From positions 4,836,001 through 4,900,000 of the forward strand of contig NZ_CP080332.1 in NCBI RefSeq assembly GCF_019456655.1: a stretch of DNA of 64,000 nt. Reading direction: 5' to 3'. The translations under genes and the position numbers were made by a program. Shown here piece by piece: positions 36,150-46,680 of this stretch (its first letter is position 1; each line of letters starts with the position of its first letter). The stretch comes from Mycolicibacterium diernhoferi (GTDB taxonomy: Bacteria; Actinomycetota; Actinomycetes; Mycobacteriales; Mycobacteriaceae). The notes under the pieces were generated by a model. The model was given only the letters and a program-made list of their open reading frames with translations. It ran no database searches and had not been told where the DNA came from.

Positions 36150-37310
36150 TCAGTGCGGACAGGTATCGACCGATTCCCCGGCCGTCACGGTATCCACAAA
36201 ATTCCGCACATCCCCGAGCGAGGCGGCGATGACGCCACGGTGGTCCTGGCCGTCGTACACCCGGTAGTCAAGATCAACGTCCTTCGCGCACATCGCCTTC
36301 GCGAGTTCGTCGACTCCGGCCGGGGATACCGCGGCATCGGCGGAGCCCTGGACGAGCATGACCGGCACCCGCGGGGCGAGGCGAACCGGATCCTGGCGGT
36401 CGAGATAGGCGCGCAGCCCATCGAGATCCGCATCCGGCGTGAACACCTGGCCCGGCGGGACGAGCGGAAGCGCATTCACCTGCGCGACACACTCGGTACG
36501 TGCCGTGGTCAGCAGCGGGCGCGCTTGGCCGGAGAAGATCCGGTCGGGTTCGATCGACGGGTCCACCACCGCGGCTCCCAGGACCAGTAGCGGCAGAAAC
36601 CGCTGTGCGGCTTGCGCTTCCGGGCTACCGGCACGGATGAGGTCGACGGCCTGGTTGATTCCCACGCCGCCGGGCGCCATGGACACCGCTGCCAGTAGGT
36701 TGAGCTCGGGTGCGCGGTCCTGGGCGTCCTGCGCGGTGAACAACGCCGCCTGCCCGCCCTGACTGTGGCCCATCACCACCCATTTGGAGCCGATCCGCGG
36801 ATCGACGTCCCGCGCCGCACGGACGATGTCGGTCACCGTGTTCGCTTCACTGATGCCGTCGACGTAGGGGTGCCCGCCGGGAGTACCCAGCCCCTGGTAG
36901 TCGGTTTGGACGACGGCGTAGCCGCGCGTCACCCAGCTGTCGAGGATGGGGGTGACCAGGCCGACGTAGTCGTGGACGAGTCCGTCGACGGTGTCGGCCG
37001 AGGGAGCGCAGGTGTCGGCGTACCCGGTGGTGCCGTGCGCCCAACTGATCACCGGCCAGCCACCGTCGGGTGGTGTCGACCTGGGCACCGACACGGTGCC
37101 CGACACGACGATGGGTTCACCGTGTGAGTCGTCGGAGACGTAGGTGATCAATTGGGTGTCGGCGCTGGGCAGAGCGGCGGCGGTGGTCAGCGGACGGGCG
37201 GTGAGCAACTGACCGGGACGCAGGCCGGGTTCGGTGGCGGTGGTGGTGCAGCCGGTCAGCACGGCCATCGCGACCAGGCCGGCGAACCAGCGCTGAGGGT
37301 GCTCGCTCAT
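36150..37310 (-). CDS. Secretory lipase-type lipoprotein
   Basis: A 386-residue alpha/beta hydrolase. The signal peptide ends at lipobox LTGC (Cys21). The oxyanion-type SWAHGTTG and the nucleophile elbow GHSQGG are clear; the acid is probably in QGSADAAV and the His in GQDHRG. Relatives are secreted lipases or esterases with a cap domain. Four cysteines beyond the lipobox may form disulfides. Likely a triglyceride or ester hydrolase on the outer face of the inner membrane. Confidence 0.82.
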   Translation of the reverse strand: MSEHPQRWFAGLVAMAVLTGCTTTATEPGLRPGQLLTARPLTTAAALPSADTQLITYVSDDSHGEPIVVSGTVSVPRSTPPDGGWPVISWAHGTTGYADTCAPSADTVDGLVHDYVGLVTPILDSWVTRGYAVVQTDYQGLGTPGGHPYVDGISEANTVTDIVRAARDVDPRIGSKWVVMGHSQGGQAALFTAQDAQDRAPELNLLAAVSMAPGGVGINQAVDLIRAGSPEAQAAQRFLPLLVLGAAVVDPSIEPDRIFSGQARPLLTTARTECVAQVNALPLVPPGQVFTPDADLDGLRAYLDRQDPVRLAPRVPVMLVQGSADAAVSPAGVDELAKAMCAKDVDLDYRVYDGQDHRGVIAASLGDVRNFVDTVTAGESVDTCPH

Positions 37311-37433
37311 CGAGCACCCTTCGGCGCGAGACAGACCATGGCTTGCAGGTTATGTCGCCGGACGGCGGAATGGTCGGGAACGCGCACGCCGGAATGTCCA
37401 TCCGGACAGTCGGTGCAGGAGTAGAAACTACCT

Positions 37434-38291
37434 ATGTGCCGCCTGTTCAGCCTGCACGCCGGCCACACCGTCCCCGCGACGTTCTGGCTGTTGAACGCGC
37501 CCGACAGCCTGGCCGCGCAGAGCAGGCGCAACCCGGACGGCACCGGCCTGGGGGTGTTCGAGGCCGACGGCACACCGGTGGTGCGCAAGCAGCCGATCGC
37601 CGCATGGCGTGATCTGGATTTCGCGACCGAAGCCCGCGAGCTGACGGGTACGACGTTCGTCGCCCACGTCCGGTACGCGACCAACGGCGCCCCCAAGGAC
37701 GTCAACACCCATCCGTTCCTGCAGGACGGGCGAATCTTCGCGCACAACGGTGTGGTGGGCGGCGTCGAGACGCTCGACGCGAAGATCGCCGAACTCGGCG
37801 TCACGGACCTGGTGCACGGAGACACCGACTCCGAGCGCGTGTTCGCCTTGATCACCGCGTCGGTCCGCGGTCACGGCGGCGATGTCGGCGCCGGTCTGGT
37901 GGAGGCGCTGAGCTGGCTGCGCGAGAATGTCCCGATCTACGCGGTCAACGTCCTGCTCGCCACCGCCACCGACCTCTGGGCGCTGCGCTACCCCGATACC
38001 CACGAGCTGTACATCCTCGACCGCACCGGTGCGGGCCGCGGGCGATTCGCGTTGCACAGCAAGAGAATCGCCGCGCACAGCGGCGACCTGGACTCCTCGC
38101 CATCGGTGGTCTTCGCCAGTGAGGTGATGGACGACGAGCGGTGGGAGCTGCTCCCCTCGGGCGAGCTGGTGCACGTCGACGCCGATCTGAGCATCACGCG
38201 GCGCACGGTGCTGCCGGAGCCGCCGGTCCACCGACTCACGCGGGCTCACCTCAGCCCGGCCGTGGCGTCCGCTCAGCACCCGTCCTCCTGA
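37434..38291 (+). CDS. Class II glutamine amidotransferase (YafJ-like)
   Basis: A 285-residue Ntn-type amidotransferase: the mature N-terminal Cys2 (MCRLF), RNPDGTG, VAHVRYATNG, the oxyanion NTHPF and FAHNGVV motifs, and a GDTDSE segment. It hydrolyses glutamine to ammonia for an unknown acceptor; members stand alone. It is not EgtC-like in its opening or length. The divergent lipase gene starts 123 bp away. It is followed by a patatin 20 bp downstream. Confidence 0.87.
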   Translation: MCRLFSLHAGHTVPATFWLLNAPDSLAAQSRRNPDGTGLGVFEADGTPVVRKQPIAAWRDLDFATEARELTGTTFVAHVRYATNGAPKDVNTHPFLQDGRIFAHNGVVGGVETLDAKIAELGVTDLVHGDTDSERVFALITASVRGHGGDVGAGLVEALSWLRENVPIYAVNVLLATATDLWALRYPDTHELYILDRTGAGRGRFALHSKRIAAHSGDLDSSPSVVFASEVMDDERWELLPSGELVHVDADLSITRRTVLPEPPVHRLTRAHLSPAVASAQHPSS

Positions 38292-38311
38292 CCAGGTGCC
38301 CGGAGGTGAAC

Positions 38312-39172
38312 ATGCAGTTGGCGGATCTGCCCCGGCCCATCGGTTACGTGCTCGGGGGCGGCGGCAGCCTCGGCGCGATCCAGGTCGGCATGCTCCAAGC
38401 ACTCAGTGAACACGACATCGGCCCCGATCTCGTCGCCGGAACCTCTGTCGGATCGCTCAACGGTGCCGTCGTCGCGATCGATCCGAAGGGGGCCGCCAAC
38501 CGGTTGTCGCACACCTGGGCCCGGCTGGAGAGCCACGATGTCTTCCCGGGCAACCTGCTCGTCCAGGCCGGGGCGCTGCGCCACCGTAAGACCCATCTGT
38601 TTCCCAACACCGGGCTTGCCCACTTCATCGCCGATTCGCTGGGCGAGAGCACGGACTTCGCCGACCTCGCCGTTCCGTTCGCCGCCGTCACCACGAACAT
38701 CGCCACCGCACGACCACATCCGATACGGCAGGGACCGCTGCTGCCGGCGCTGTTGGCCAGCGCCGCCATTCCCGGCATCTTCCCGGCTGTCGAGTTCGAC
38801 GGCCTGCACCTGTATGACGGCGGGCTGGTCGCCAACGTCCCGATCCGCCAGGCCGTCGACATGGGGGCACGGTCCGTGGTCGTGCTCGATTGCAACTTTC
38901 CCGGTGAGATGCCATATTTCCCAGCAACTCTCGCCGAGTCACTGATGTACTCGATGATGGTGATGATGCGGGCGCAGAGCATGACCGAGACACTGCTGGC
39001 CGCCGCAACGGTCCCGGTGTTGTACCTGCCCGGCCCGGCGGCCCAACCGGTGTCGACGCTGGACTTCCGCCACACCGCCGCGCTCATCGAAACGTCCTAC
39101 GAGGCCGCTCGCCCGTTCCTCCGGGACCTCGAGATCACCGGCCCGGGCCTGTACGGGTCGCCGTCGGGCTGA
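38312..39172 (+). CDS. Patatin-like phospholipase (third copy)
   Basis: A 286-residue patatin with GGGGSLG (residues 15-21), GTSVG (Ser45) and the Asp of LYDGG (about residue 170). CGGAGGTG lies just upstream of the ATG. It shares the three catalytic blocks with the two patatins at the start of the window but is clearly a separate subfamily. Probably co-transcribed with the glutamine amidotransferase. Cytoplasmic; substrate unknown. Confidence 0.88.
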   Translation: MQLADLPRPIGYVLGGGGSLGAIQVGMLQALSEHDIGPDLVAGTSVGSLNGAVVAIDPKGAANRLSHTWARLESHDVFPGNLLVQAGALRHRKTHLFPNTGLAHFIADSLGESTDFADLAVPFAAVTTNIATARPHPIRQGPLLPALLASAAIPGIFPAVEFDGLHLYDGGLVANVPIRQAVDMGARSVVVLDCNFPGEMPYFPATLAESLMYSMMVMMRAQSMTETLLAAATVPVLYLPGPAAQPVSTLDFRHTAALIETSYEAARPFLRDLEITGPGLYGSPSG

Positions 39173-39184
39173 GGCCGTCTGCGG

Positions 39185-39973
39185 TCACTGATCGAGCAGT
39201 CGCCGGCGACTGGCCGCGATCGGACTCTGCGCGGTCAAGCCACCGTCGAGCACCAGGGTCTGCCCGGTCATGTAGCGGGACTCGTCGGAGGCGAGGTACA
39301 CCATCGCCCACCCGATGTCTTCGGGGTCGCCGATCAGGTCGAGTGCGTTGTGGCTGCGGATATCGTCGATGGCCTCCGCCGGGAGGTTGTCGCGCAGGGC
39401 GGGGGTCATGATGGCGCCAGGGGCAACAGCGTTGCAGCGCACGTTGTTTCGACCGTATTGGGTGGCGATGTACTGGGTGAGCCGGATGACGGCGGCCTTG
39501 GCCGCGCCGTAGGCGCACTGCAGGGTGTCACCGGCCAGACCGGCGACCGAGACGGTGTTGATGATCGAGCCACCGCCGTCGGCGATCATGTGCGGCAACG
39601 CCAATCGGGAGGCGACCACGGTGCTGCGCGCGTTGAGCACCATGGTCTTGTCCCATTCGGCGAGGTCCAGCCGCAGCAGGTCGAGATCCTTGCGTGGGTT
39701 GCTGCCGCCCACGTGGTTGCACAGCACGTCGATGCCGCCGAACTCGGCGACCGCATGATCGATCATGGTGGCGACCGAACTTTCGTCCATCACGTCCACG
39801 CCGATCCCGAGCGCGTTGTCGCCGATCTCGCTCGCGGCGCGGGTCGCCGCGTCGGCGTTGAGGTCGGCGATGAGCACCCGGGCGCCCTCGGCGACCATCA
39901 GTTGGGCGGCCGCGCGGCCGATGCCGCTGGCTGCGCCGGTGATGACGACCCGCTTGTTCTGTAGACGGTTCAT
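39185..39973 (-). CDS. Short-chain dehydrogenase/reductase
   Basis: A 262-residue SDR: cofactor motif TGAASGIG (residues 12-19), the catalytic Ser in NTVSVAG, Tyr and Lys in YGAAKA, and the NNVRCNAVAPGAIMTP segment. Asp at the end of strand 2 (LIADLN) favours NAD(H). The last strand reads GQTLVLDGG. The substrate is unknown. GGGAAGCG precedes the ATG. Confidence 0.9.
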   Translation of the reverse strand: MNRLQNKRVVITGAASGIGRAAAQLMVAEGARVLIADLNADAATRAASEIGDNALGIGVDVMDESSVATMIDHAVAEFGGIDVLCNHVGGSNPRKDLDLLRLDLAEWDKTMVLNARSTVVASRLALPHMIADGGGSIINTVSVAGLAGDTLQCAYGAAKAAVIRLTQYIATQYGRNNVRCNAVAPGAIMTPALRDNLPAEAIDDIRSHNALDLIGDPEDIGWAMVYLASDESRYMTGQTLVLDGGLTAQSPIAASRRRLLDQ

Positions 39974-40194
39974 CGCTTCCCACCCGTCCCCGTTGCCGGC
40001 GGCCTATTGCCGCCACTTGCAGGCTATGCCGCCTGCAACAGGAATGGTCCGAAACGGCGCTGTGGTCAGAGTGCGGGCCGCAAGTGCACCCGTCGGGTCG
40101 AGCCGGGTCTGCTGTTCGGGGGCTGTGAGAGACGACACCCGGTGATCATCGACACCACACGCGGGCGTCAAGGCGCGTGTGCGGGCGTGCGACG

Positions 40195-41136
40195 ATGTTC
40201 GCCGTGCAACAACTTCAGCCGGATGTCCAGATGCTTCTCGATCAGGTGGCGGGCCTCAATGCTCCGCCGCTGGAGTCACTTTCGGTCGACCAGGCCCGCG
40301 CTGCGTTCCTGGCCGCGGGCGACGGACGGCCGACCGGCCCCGAGGTGGGCGAGGTCATCGACGGCCAGTTCCCCGGCGCCACGGGTGCGCTCAACTACCG
40401 GCTGTACCGGCCGGCGACGCCCGGCCCCCACCCGGTGATCGTCTACTACCACGCCGGCGGCTGGGTACTCGGCGACTTCGACTCCGATGATCCGCTGTGC
40501 CGCGACCTGTGTGCGCGCACCGGCGCGATCGTGCTGTCGCTGGGCTACCGGCACGCTCCCGAGCACCGTTTCCCCTCGGCGACCGACGACGCGTTTGCCG
40601 GGCTGCAGTGGGTTGCGGAGAACGCGGCCGACCTCGGCGGCCGTGCAGACCAGCTGATCGTGGCGGGATGGAGCGCCGGCGGCGGCATCGCTGCCGTGGT
40701 GGCCCAACTGGCGCGCAACGCCGGCGGCCCGCAGCTGGTCGGCCAGGCCCTGCTGACGCCGGTCACCGACAACGACATCAGCCGGCCCTCCTACGTCGAG
40801 TACGGCGAGGGCTATGGCCTCGACACGACCTTGATGACGTGGTGCTTCGACCAGTACGTGGATCCGGCCGACCGCACCGATCCGCGCGTTGCACCGCTGC
40901 GGGCCGAGGACCTGAGCGGGCTGGCCCCGGCCGTGGTGGTCACCGCCGAGTTCGATGTCACGCGCGACGAGGGCGCTGCCTACGCCGACGGGTTGGCGGC
41001 TGCCGGCGTGCCCACCACACACATCCGCGCCGAGGGCCACAACCACCTGTCGTTGAGCCTGGTCGATATCGTCGCCTCGGGTGCACCCGTGCGGGATCAG
41101 TTCGCCGCGGCGATCCGCGGGTTGCTGGGTAGCTAG
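40195..41136 (+). CDS. Hormone-sensitive-lipase-family esterase (Lip type)
   Basis: A 313-residue alpha/beta hydrolase of the HSL family: oxyanion loop YYHAGGWVLGD (HAGG in place of the usual HGGG), nucleophile elbow GWSAGGG, acid in TAEFDVTRDEG and His in GHNHLS. Mycobacterial relatives (LipH/LipN/LipW types) hydrolyse short-chain esters. No signal peptide. The ATG at 40195 was chosen; a GTG three codons later is possible. Confidence 0.88.
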   Translation: MFAVQQLQPDVQMLLDQVAGLNAPPLESLSVDQARAAFLAAGDGRPTGPEVGEVIDGQFPGATGALNYRLYRPATPGPHPVIVYYHAGGWVLGDFDSDDPLCRDLCARTGAIVLSLGYRHAPEHRFPSATDDAFAGLQWVAENAADLGGRADQLIVAGWSAGGGIAAVVAQLARNAGGPQLVGQALLTPVTDNDISRPSYVEYGEGYGLDTTLMTWCFDQYVDPADRTDPRVAPLRAEDLSGLAPAVVVTAEFDVTRDEGAAYADGLAAAGVPTTHIRAEGHNHLSLSLVDIVASGAPVRDQFAAAIRGLLGS

Positions 41137-41209
41137 ACGCGGACAGTCGGCTCGAGCCGGCACCGGGCGGATTGAGGTCCGGTTGCTCGGCTCCGAGCGC
41201 GGCCCGAGG

Positions 41210-41604
41210 TCAGCCTGCCGAACCCGCATTCGTCAGCAGCAGGGCTGCCTCGTTGTAGGGAAACGCTCGGTAGAACAGCCGGGAACGCGGTACGACGAGG
41301 GCTGCGGCCTCTGCCTTGCTCACCACCTGGGGGTTGACGAGCGCGATAGCCCGTCCGCGCTTTCGCAGCACCGTCGGTCCGCCGGCCAACACATTCTTCA
41401 ACCAGTCGGTCTGCAGGCCGTAGCCGATGAGGATGGCATAGCCATCATGGGTTCTGAACGCCAGCAGCGGCGTTCGATATGCTTACCCGACTTCCGCCCG
41501 ACGTGCTCGAGCGTCCCGAGGCTCGGAAGCCACGGCGTGATCGTGCGAGCCACCGGGTTGGTGACTCGTTTGTTGAACTCTGCGACTCCGCGAGGCATGC
41601 GCAT
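41210..41604 (-). pseudogene. Frameshifted nitroreductase-family deazaflavin-dependent oxidoreductase
   Basis: The upstream part (MRMPRGVAEFNKRV through HVGRKSGKHIER) and the downstream part (FRTHDGYAILIGYGLQTDW, then KNVLAGG and PRSRLFYRAFP) are the two halves of one Ddn-like protein of about 130 residues. They lie in different frames; a one-base loss near 41470 breaks the link, where relatives read RxPLLAFRT. The gene is probably inactive unless the shift is a sequencing error. Ddn-like proteins use F420. Confidence 0.75.
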
Positions 41605-41773
41605 ACTCGGAGTGTAGATATCGACCGACACGAAGACTCAGCAGAATCGACGCGCGCAATCGGAAAGCCTTCTGCCGGCACCACCGACGGTGGCGCACGG
41701 TGACCGCGGCCAGGTGATCAGCTGGGACCGACGCGAGGATGGGGCCACCCGAAGGTAGCCCCATCCCACACGA

Positions 41774-43336
<1,563 letters not shown>

Positions 43337-43616
43337 GAGACCCCTTTTTACTTGCATAGGCAACTATTGACGGGCGCAACAATAACGCAGGCGATGCCAT
43401 CTCGTAACCAGATCTTTATGTTTGCCCACCTCAGAAATACAACGATGACTAACGTTCATTCCCAAATTGCACACTCGGGCCTACAAGGTGTACAAGACCC
43501 GTGCTCACACGCTTAGAAGCGCCGACCGGGCGACCGGGGCCGGCCATAGATCGTGGCGCACCACCGGTTGGACAAATTGACGATGAAAATTTGCTGCGTC
43601 CTGTACTTCGGCCGGA

Positions 43617-43841
43617 TTATCGGGTTACCGCGACCGATGCCTCAATGCTGAGATAGCTGTTATTGATTGCCGTCGACACATCGGCCGAGCCGACGACGTC
43701 CATGAACGGTGGCACCGTCGCCGATCCGAATGCCTTGCCTGCAGGGAAGGTCCGATCAGAACTGCGGTTGACGACACCGCCCGGGAGGCGCAGTGTGACC
43801 TCAGTCACGCAATCAGCCGGGTGGTGCGGGAAGGGCGGCAT
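43617..43841 (-). CDS. Short open frame, possibly a C-terminal gene fragment
   Basis: A 74-codon frame reading TLRLPGGVV, SDRTFPAGKAFG and NNSYLSIEASVAVTR, which looks like real beta-rich protein but has no ribosome site or signal peptide. It abuts the left boundary of the integrated element and may be what remains of a host gene cut by integration or deletion. Family not recognised. The 280 bp to its left (43337-43616) hold only the AT-rich promoter of the repeat-rich secreted protein. Confidence 0.35.
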   Translation of the reverse strand: MPPFPHHPADCVTEVTLRLPGGVVNRSSDRTFPAGKAFGSATVPPFMDVVGSADVSTAINNSYLSIEASVAVTR

Positions 43842-43875
43842 GCCACGACGACGAGTCCCCTAGCAGGCCTTACTC

Positions 43876-43924
43876 GGTACCCCCAGTCGGGCTCGAACCG
43901 ACACTGTGCGGATTTTAAGTCCGC
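43876..43924. repeat. Left attachment repeat (attL)
   Basis: Forty-nine bases identical to 52291-52339. It carries the T-arm, variable loop and most of the anticodon stem-loop of the tRNA but not the acceptor 5' strand or D-arm, so it is the displaced original 3' end of the tRNA gene, not a functional tRNA. Confidence 0.9.
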
Positions 43925-44399
43925 ATATCTGATGGTTTGTATGCATTGGTATTTCTCGGTACCGATGCAGAAATGGCTCTTATCTGCACATTTATTCGAA
44001 CTTGCGTTGGCGTCATTAGGGGCCATTCGACGACGTGTGCTTACACCGTGTTTGCACAAGCGAAGCCCTAAGCACATGCAGTAACCACGAATCGACTTCC
44101 AGCGCTCACTCCCCATCTGGACCCAGCTATGCAGGTAGCACCGAGCGAAACACGATCTGCAGCATCCGGAGACGGGAGTTGAGACAACCGCCAGTGGGCG
44201 AATGGCGAATTGTAAATGTAAACACTTTTCGATTTCGCCGGAGAGAGAGGCAGCGATTTGCAAGAGGTGTCCCCCTGCCGCAGACCAAGGGGGTCCCCGC
44301 CAGGCAATCCGCTACACCTCAACGATTCATCGACTCGTGTCCCGTGACCGTCCCAAGCCCGCCCTCTCACCACGACTCAGGGGGGCCAGGCTCACCTAC
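43925..44399. other. Non-coding left end of the element
   Basis: A 475-bp AT-richer stretch without a convincing gene. A CCCCCTGCCG...AAGGGGG hairpin near 44270-44292 may end transcription of the minus-strand ASCH genes. Nothing else recognised. Confidence 0.5.
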
Positions 44400-44831
44400 C
44401 TAGACAAGCACCCCAGCAAGTTTCGGCGCGGTCTGCCGCAAGGTGAAGTATTGAAAGCTCTGCGGTGGGCGACTGATGCCGAACGCCTCCTGCAGTGTGA
44501 AGTTGTCCGGGAGGCCGGTCATCTCGCCGACCCTAATCCCGACACCCGTGCTGCAACCCCGGTAGTAGTCCATGAACTTAGCTTTCGAGATACCTGCAAC
44601 GTTGTGGAACATGTTCCATAGCTGGCGGGGCGATTCCATCACCTGTTCGCGAATGGAGAACACTCCCACAACTCGAGCGACTGGCTGTGTTGCATAAATC
44701 ACCACGTGAGTCACGTCCGGCGCAAGTGGCCGCTTGCGGAATTCGACAGTCTTTCTCCCGCTTACCAATGCACTGGCGTATTCGGGATGCACGGACAGAA
44801 GCGCTAGTCGGACAGGACGTCCTTCAACCAC
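44400..44831 (-). CDS. ASCH-domain protein
   Basis: A 143-residue protein that is essentially one ASCH (PUA-like, RNA-binding) domain: ALLSVHPEYASALVSGRKTVEFR holds the conserved G-x-K-x-x-E-x-R motif, followed by strands VVIYAT and VVGVFSI. ASCH proteins bind RNA or modified nucleotides and some are ribonucleases. Its GTG start lies inside the end of the upstream gene (28-bp overlap), so they are tightly coupled. Likely cytoplasmic partner or regulator of the PIN-GNAT protein (inference). Confidence 0.72.
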   Translation of the reverse strand: MVEGRPVRLALLSVHPEYASALVSGRKTVEFRKRPLAPDVTHVVIYATQPVARVVGVFSIREQVMESPRQLWNMFHNVAGISKAKFMDYYRGCSTGVGIRVGEMTGLPDNFTLQEAFGISRPPQSFQYFTLRQTAPKLAGVLV

Positions 44832-46288
44832 GACAATGCACCCCCGTCTCTCACTTGTTGGATACTTTGAGGAGAGCGTGCCATCACCCGGCGTTGCACC
44901 AGTTCATTCGCGGCGATGGGCGTGTCGAGAACACGATCCAGCCGAAACCTCACCGCGAGAACGGCCCCGTTTCTGCACATGCCATCAATCTCGTTTGGAG
45001 TGTAGACGGTCCGCCGACCGGTGAAGGCAAGGACTTCGGTGGGATCCGACGAACGCAGCGTATCTTCAACTATTCCAACTACGTTGACCATCTGCTCCGT
45101 ACGGGTACGCAGAAAGAGCAACGTGTCTCCAGCCCCAAGTTGGCGAGAGTTGGACTTACACAAGTACGCCTTGCGGATCGCGTTCCCGTGGTCACTCAGC
45201 CCTTCGTACAGAGACAATTGGCGACTGTCGTCGGCGACTGGGAACAGGCTCCGGTGCCATCGAGGCACGATCGGCACGAGGAAAACGCGGTCGAGCTGTA
45301 GCGCTCCAGGACCGTAGGCAATATTGAACTCAAGCGGAGATTCGATCCGGCTGGAGGAAGCTTCGGGGTACATACGCTTTGCGAGAACGACCTCACCTTT
45401 TCGACGCGTACTCGCGATCCGCATGAACCCGAAACTGGCGAACAGGTGAATGACTTCATGCTCGTGCTCGAACGCCTCGACAAAGACGGAGGTGAACCCA
45501 TTGACACGAGCGTGCTCAAAGATCGCCCAAAGCAGCAACTCTCCGCGCTTCACCCCACGGGCCCGCTCTGCCACCTTGAACGTGCAAATCTTCAGCACAC
45601 GACCCGGTAAGTCCCAAGTATCGTCTGACTCGTCCTTGAGGATTACAACGGCATCTAAGTCGCCCTCGGGCCCCCGCATAATCAAGCATGGACGCTCCTC
45701 GGCCGCGACCTTCTCTCGCAGCCAGGCGCGAATGTTGTACTCGGGTGCGAAGTCATTGAAGATTTGATCATCGCGATCGAGTTCGTAACCGGCGACAGTG
45801 CGGATTGCAGGGACACTTATCGGCCGAAGCTGTTGAAGGTCTAGCACGTCGAGCGCATCGCTCAATGTGAAGACTCGATCCTCCAGCCCCAAAGCTCTGG
45901 CATGCGGAAGAATTCGTAAGTCTTCCGTCACGAGCCATTGCGCTGCACCTCGGTCCAGAGCGAGCAGCAGAGTCATGTCAACCCGACTGGACTCGTTGAT
46001 CCGGGGCGGATAGCCAGCCCTGGCCTGGAACCCTGGAGGCACCTCGATCGGATTCAGCACGTGATAGCGAGCGAGCTGCAGTCGGCGTTTCTGCTTATGG
46101 TTCTCGTCCCGATGACGAGCAATGTCGTCGCGAATCCCGGAACCCAGGCATAACGTGTGTCCTAGCTGCGTGGCCGAACTGTAGAGCTTTTTTGCAGCGT
46201 CAGCATTCACGTGGGGCGGGTAACTATCGCTTTCGGCCGCGATGAAAATGTTTGTGTCCAGAAGGATCCGCAAACCCGCAGCACTCAA
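44804..46288 (-). CDS. PIN nuclease-GNAT acetyltransferase-PUA/ASCH-like fusion
   Basis: A 494-residue, three-domain protein. Residues 6-150 are a PIN domain (LLDTNIF with Asp11, Asp104, and TED at 121-123). About 170-310 is a GNAT-type domain with the CoA-loop-like segment VAERARGVKRGELLL and FASFGFMRI. About 325-490 is a PUA/EVE/ASCH-like barrel (VFLVPIV, LGAGDTLLFLRTR, VVGIVED). A TTG start has GGGGAGG 6 bp upstream. PIN cleaves RNA; GNAT could acetylate tRNA, aminoacyl-tRNA or protein; the barrel could read RNA. This suggests a toxin-like or defence effector; no antitoxin of known type is beside it. Confidence 0.7.
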   Translation of the reverse strand: MSAAGLRILLDTNIFIAAESDSYPPHVNADAAKKLYSSATQLGHTLCLGSGIRDDIARHRDENHKQKRRLQLARYHVLNPIEVPPGFQARAGYPPRINESSRVDMTLLLALDRGAAQWLVTEDLRILPHARALGLEDRVFTLSDALDVLDLQQLRPISVPAIRTVAGYELDRDDQIFNDFAPEYNIRAWLREKVAAEERPCLIMRGPEGDLDAVVILKDESDDTWDLPGRVLKICTFKVAERARGVKRGELLLWAIFEHARVNGFTSVFVEAFEHEHEVIHLFASFGFMRIASTRRKGEVVLAKRMYPEASSSRIESPLEFNIAYGPGALQLDRVFLVPIVPRWHRSLFPVADDSRQLSLYEGLSDHGNAIRKAYLCKSNSRQLGAGDTLLFLRTRTEQMVNVVGIVEDTLRSSDPTEVLAFTGRRTVYTPNEIDGMCRNGAVLAVRFRLDRVLDTPIAANELVQRRVMARSPQSIQQVRDGGALSWLKDVLSD

Positions 46289-46680
46289 AGCACGCCTCCC
46301 CTCTGTCTAACCCAGCATCCCGCATTGCACAGCGAAAACGTCGAAACTCCACTACGGCGGGTTTGGTGCGCCCTGCAGGATGTCGCAAATTGGCTCATTG
46401 GTATCAACCGGCCTTAGGGATACCGCGTTGTTTGCGGCAGCAGTCTTAGACGACCCTCCCTAAGTCTCGGCATTGCTGCGGAAACGGGACCGAAGTAAGA
46501 ACGTGCAGCCTGCCCCAGTCGGTGGTTCAGGCAGGCCGCGCCTAACGATCGAGAAACCACCGGCGAGGTCGTACGCCTCTGAACTCCAACACCTTGCCGA
46601 CGCCGGATTCAAGACCACACAGCTACTCTGATTCCGCTTTTCCACTTGTGGGCATGGGACCGAAAGAAGGCAATCACTCA
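46289..46680. other. Divergent non-coding region in the element
   Basis: A 392-bp region between the leftward PIN-GNAT gene and the rightward lipoprotein gene. It should hold both promoters. Inverted pair GCAGCCTGCC/GGCAGGC near 46503-46541 may be a hairpin. No gene seen. Confidence 0.45.

Noticed and set aside
43876..43924. Second tRNA gene at the left boundary
   Set aside because: Only the 3' half is present; the acceptor 5' strand and D-arm are missing, so it is an attachment-site copy.
44404..44424. Third copy of the 51-bp repeat
   Set aside because: Only a CCCAGCAAG match is shared; the rest does not align.
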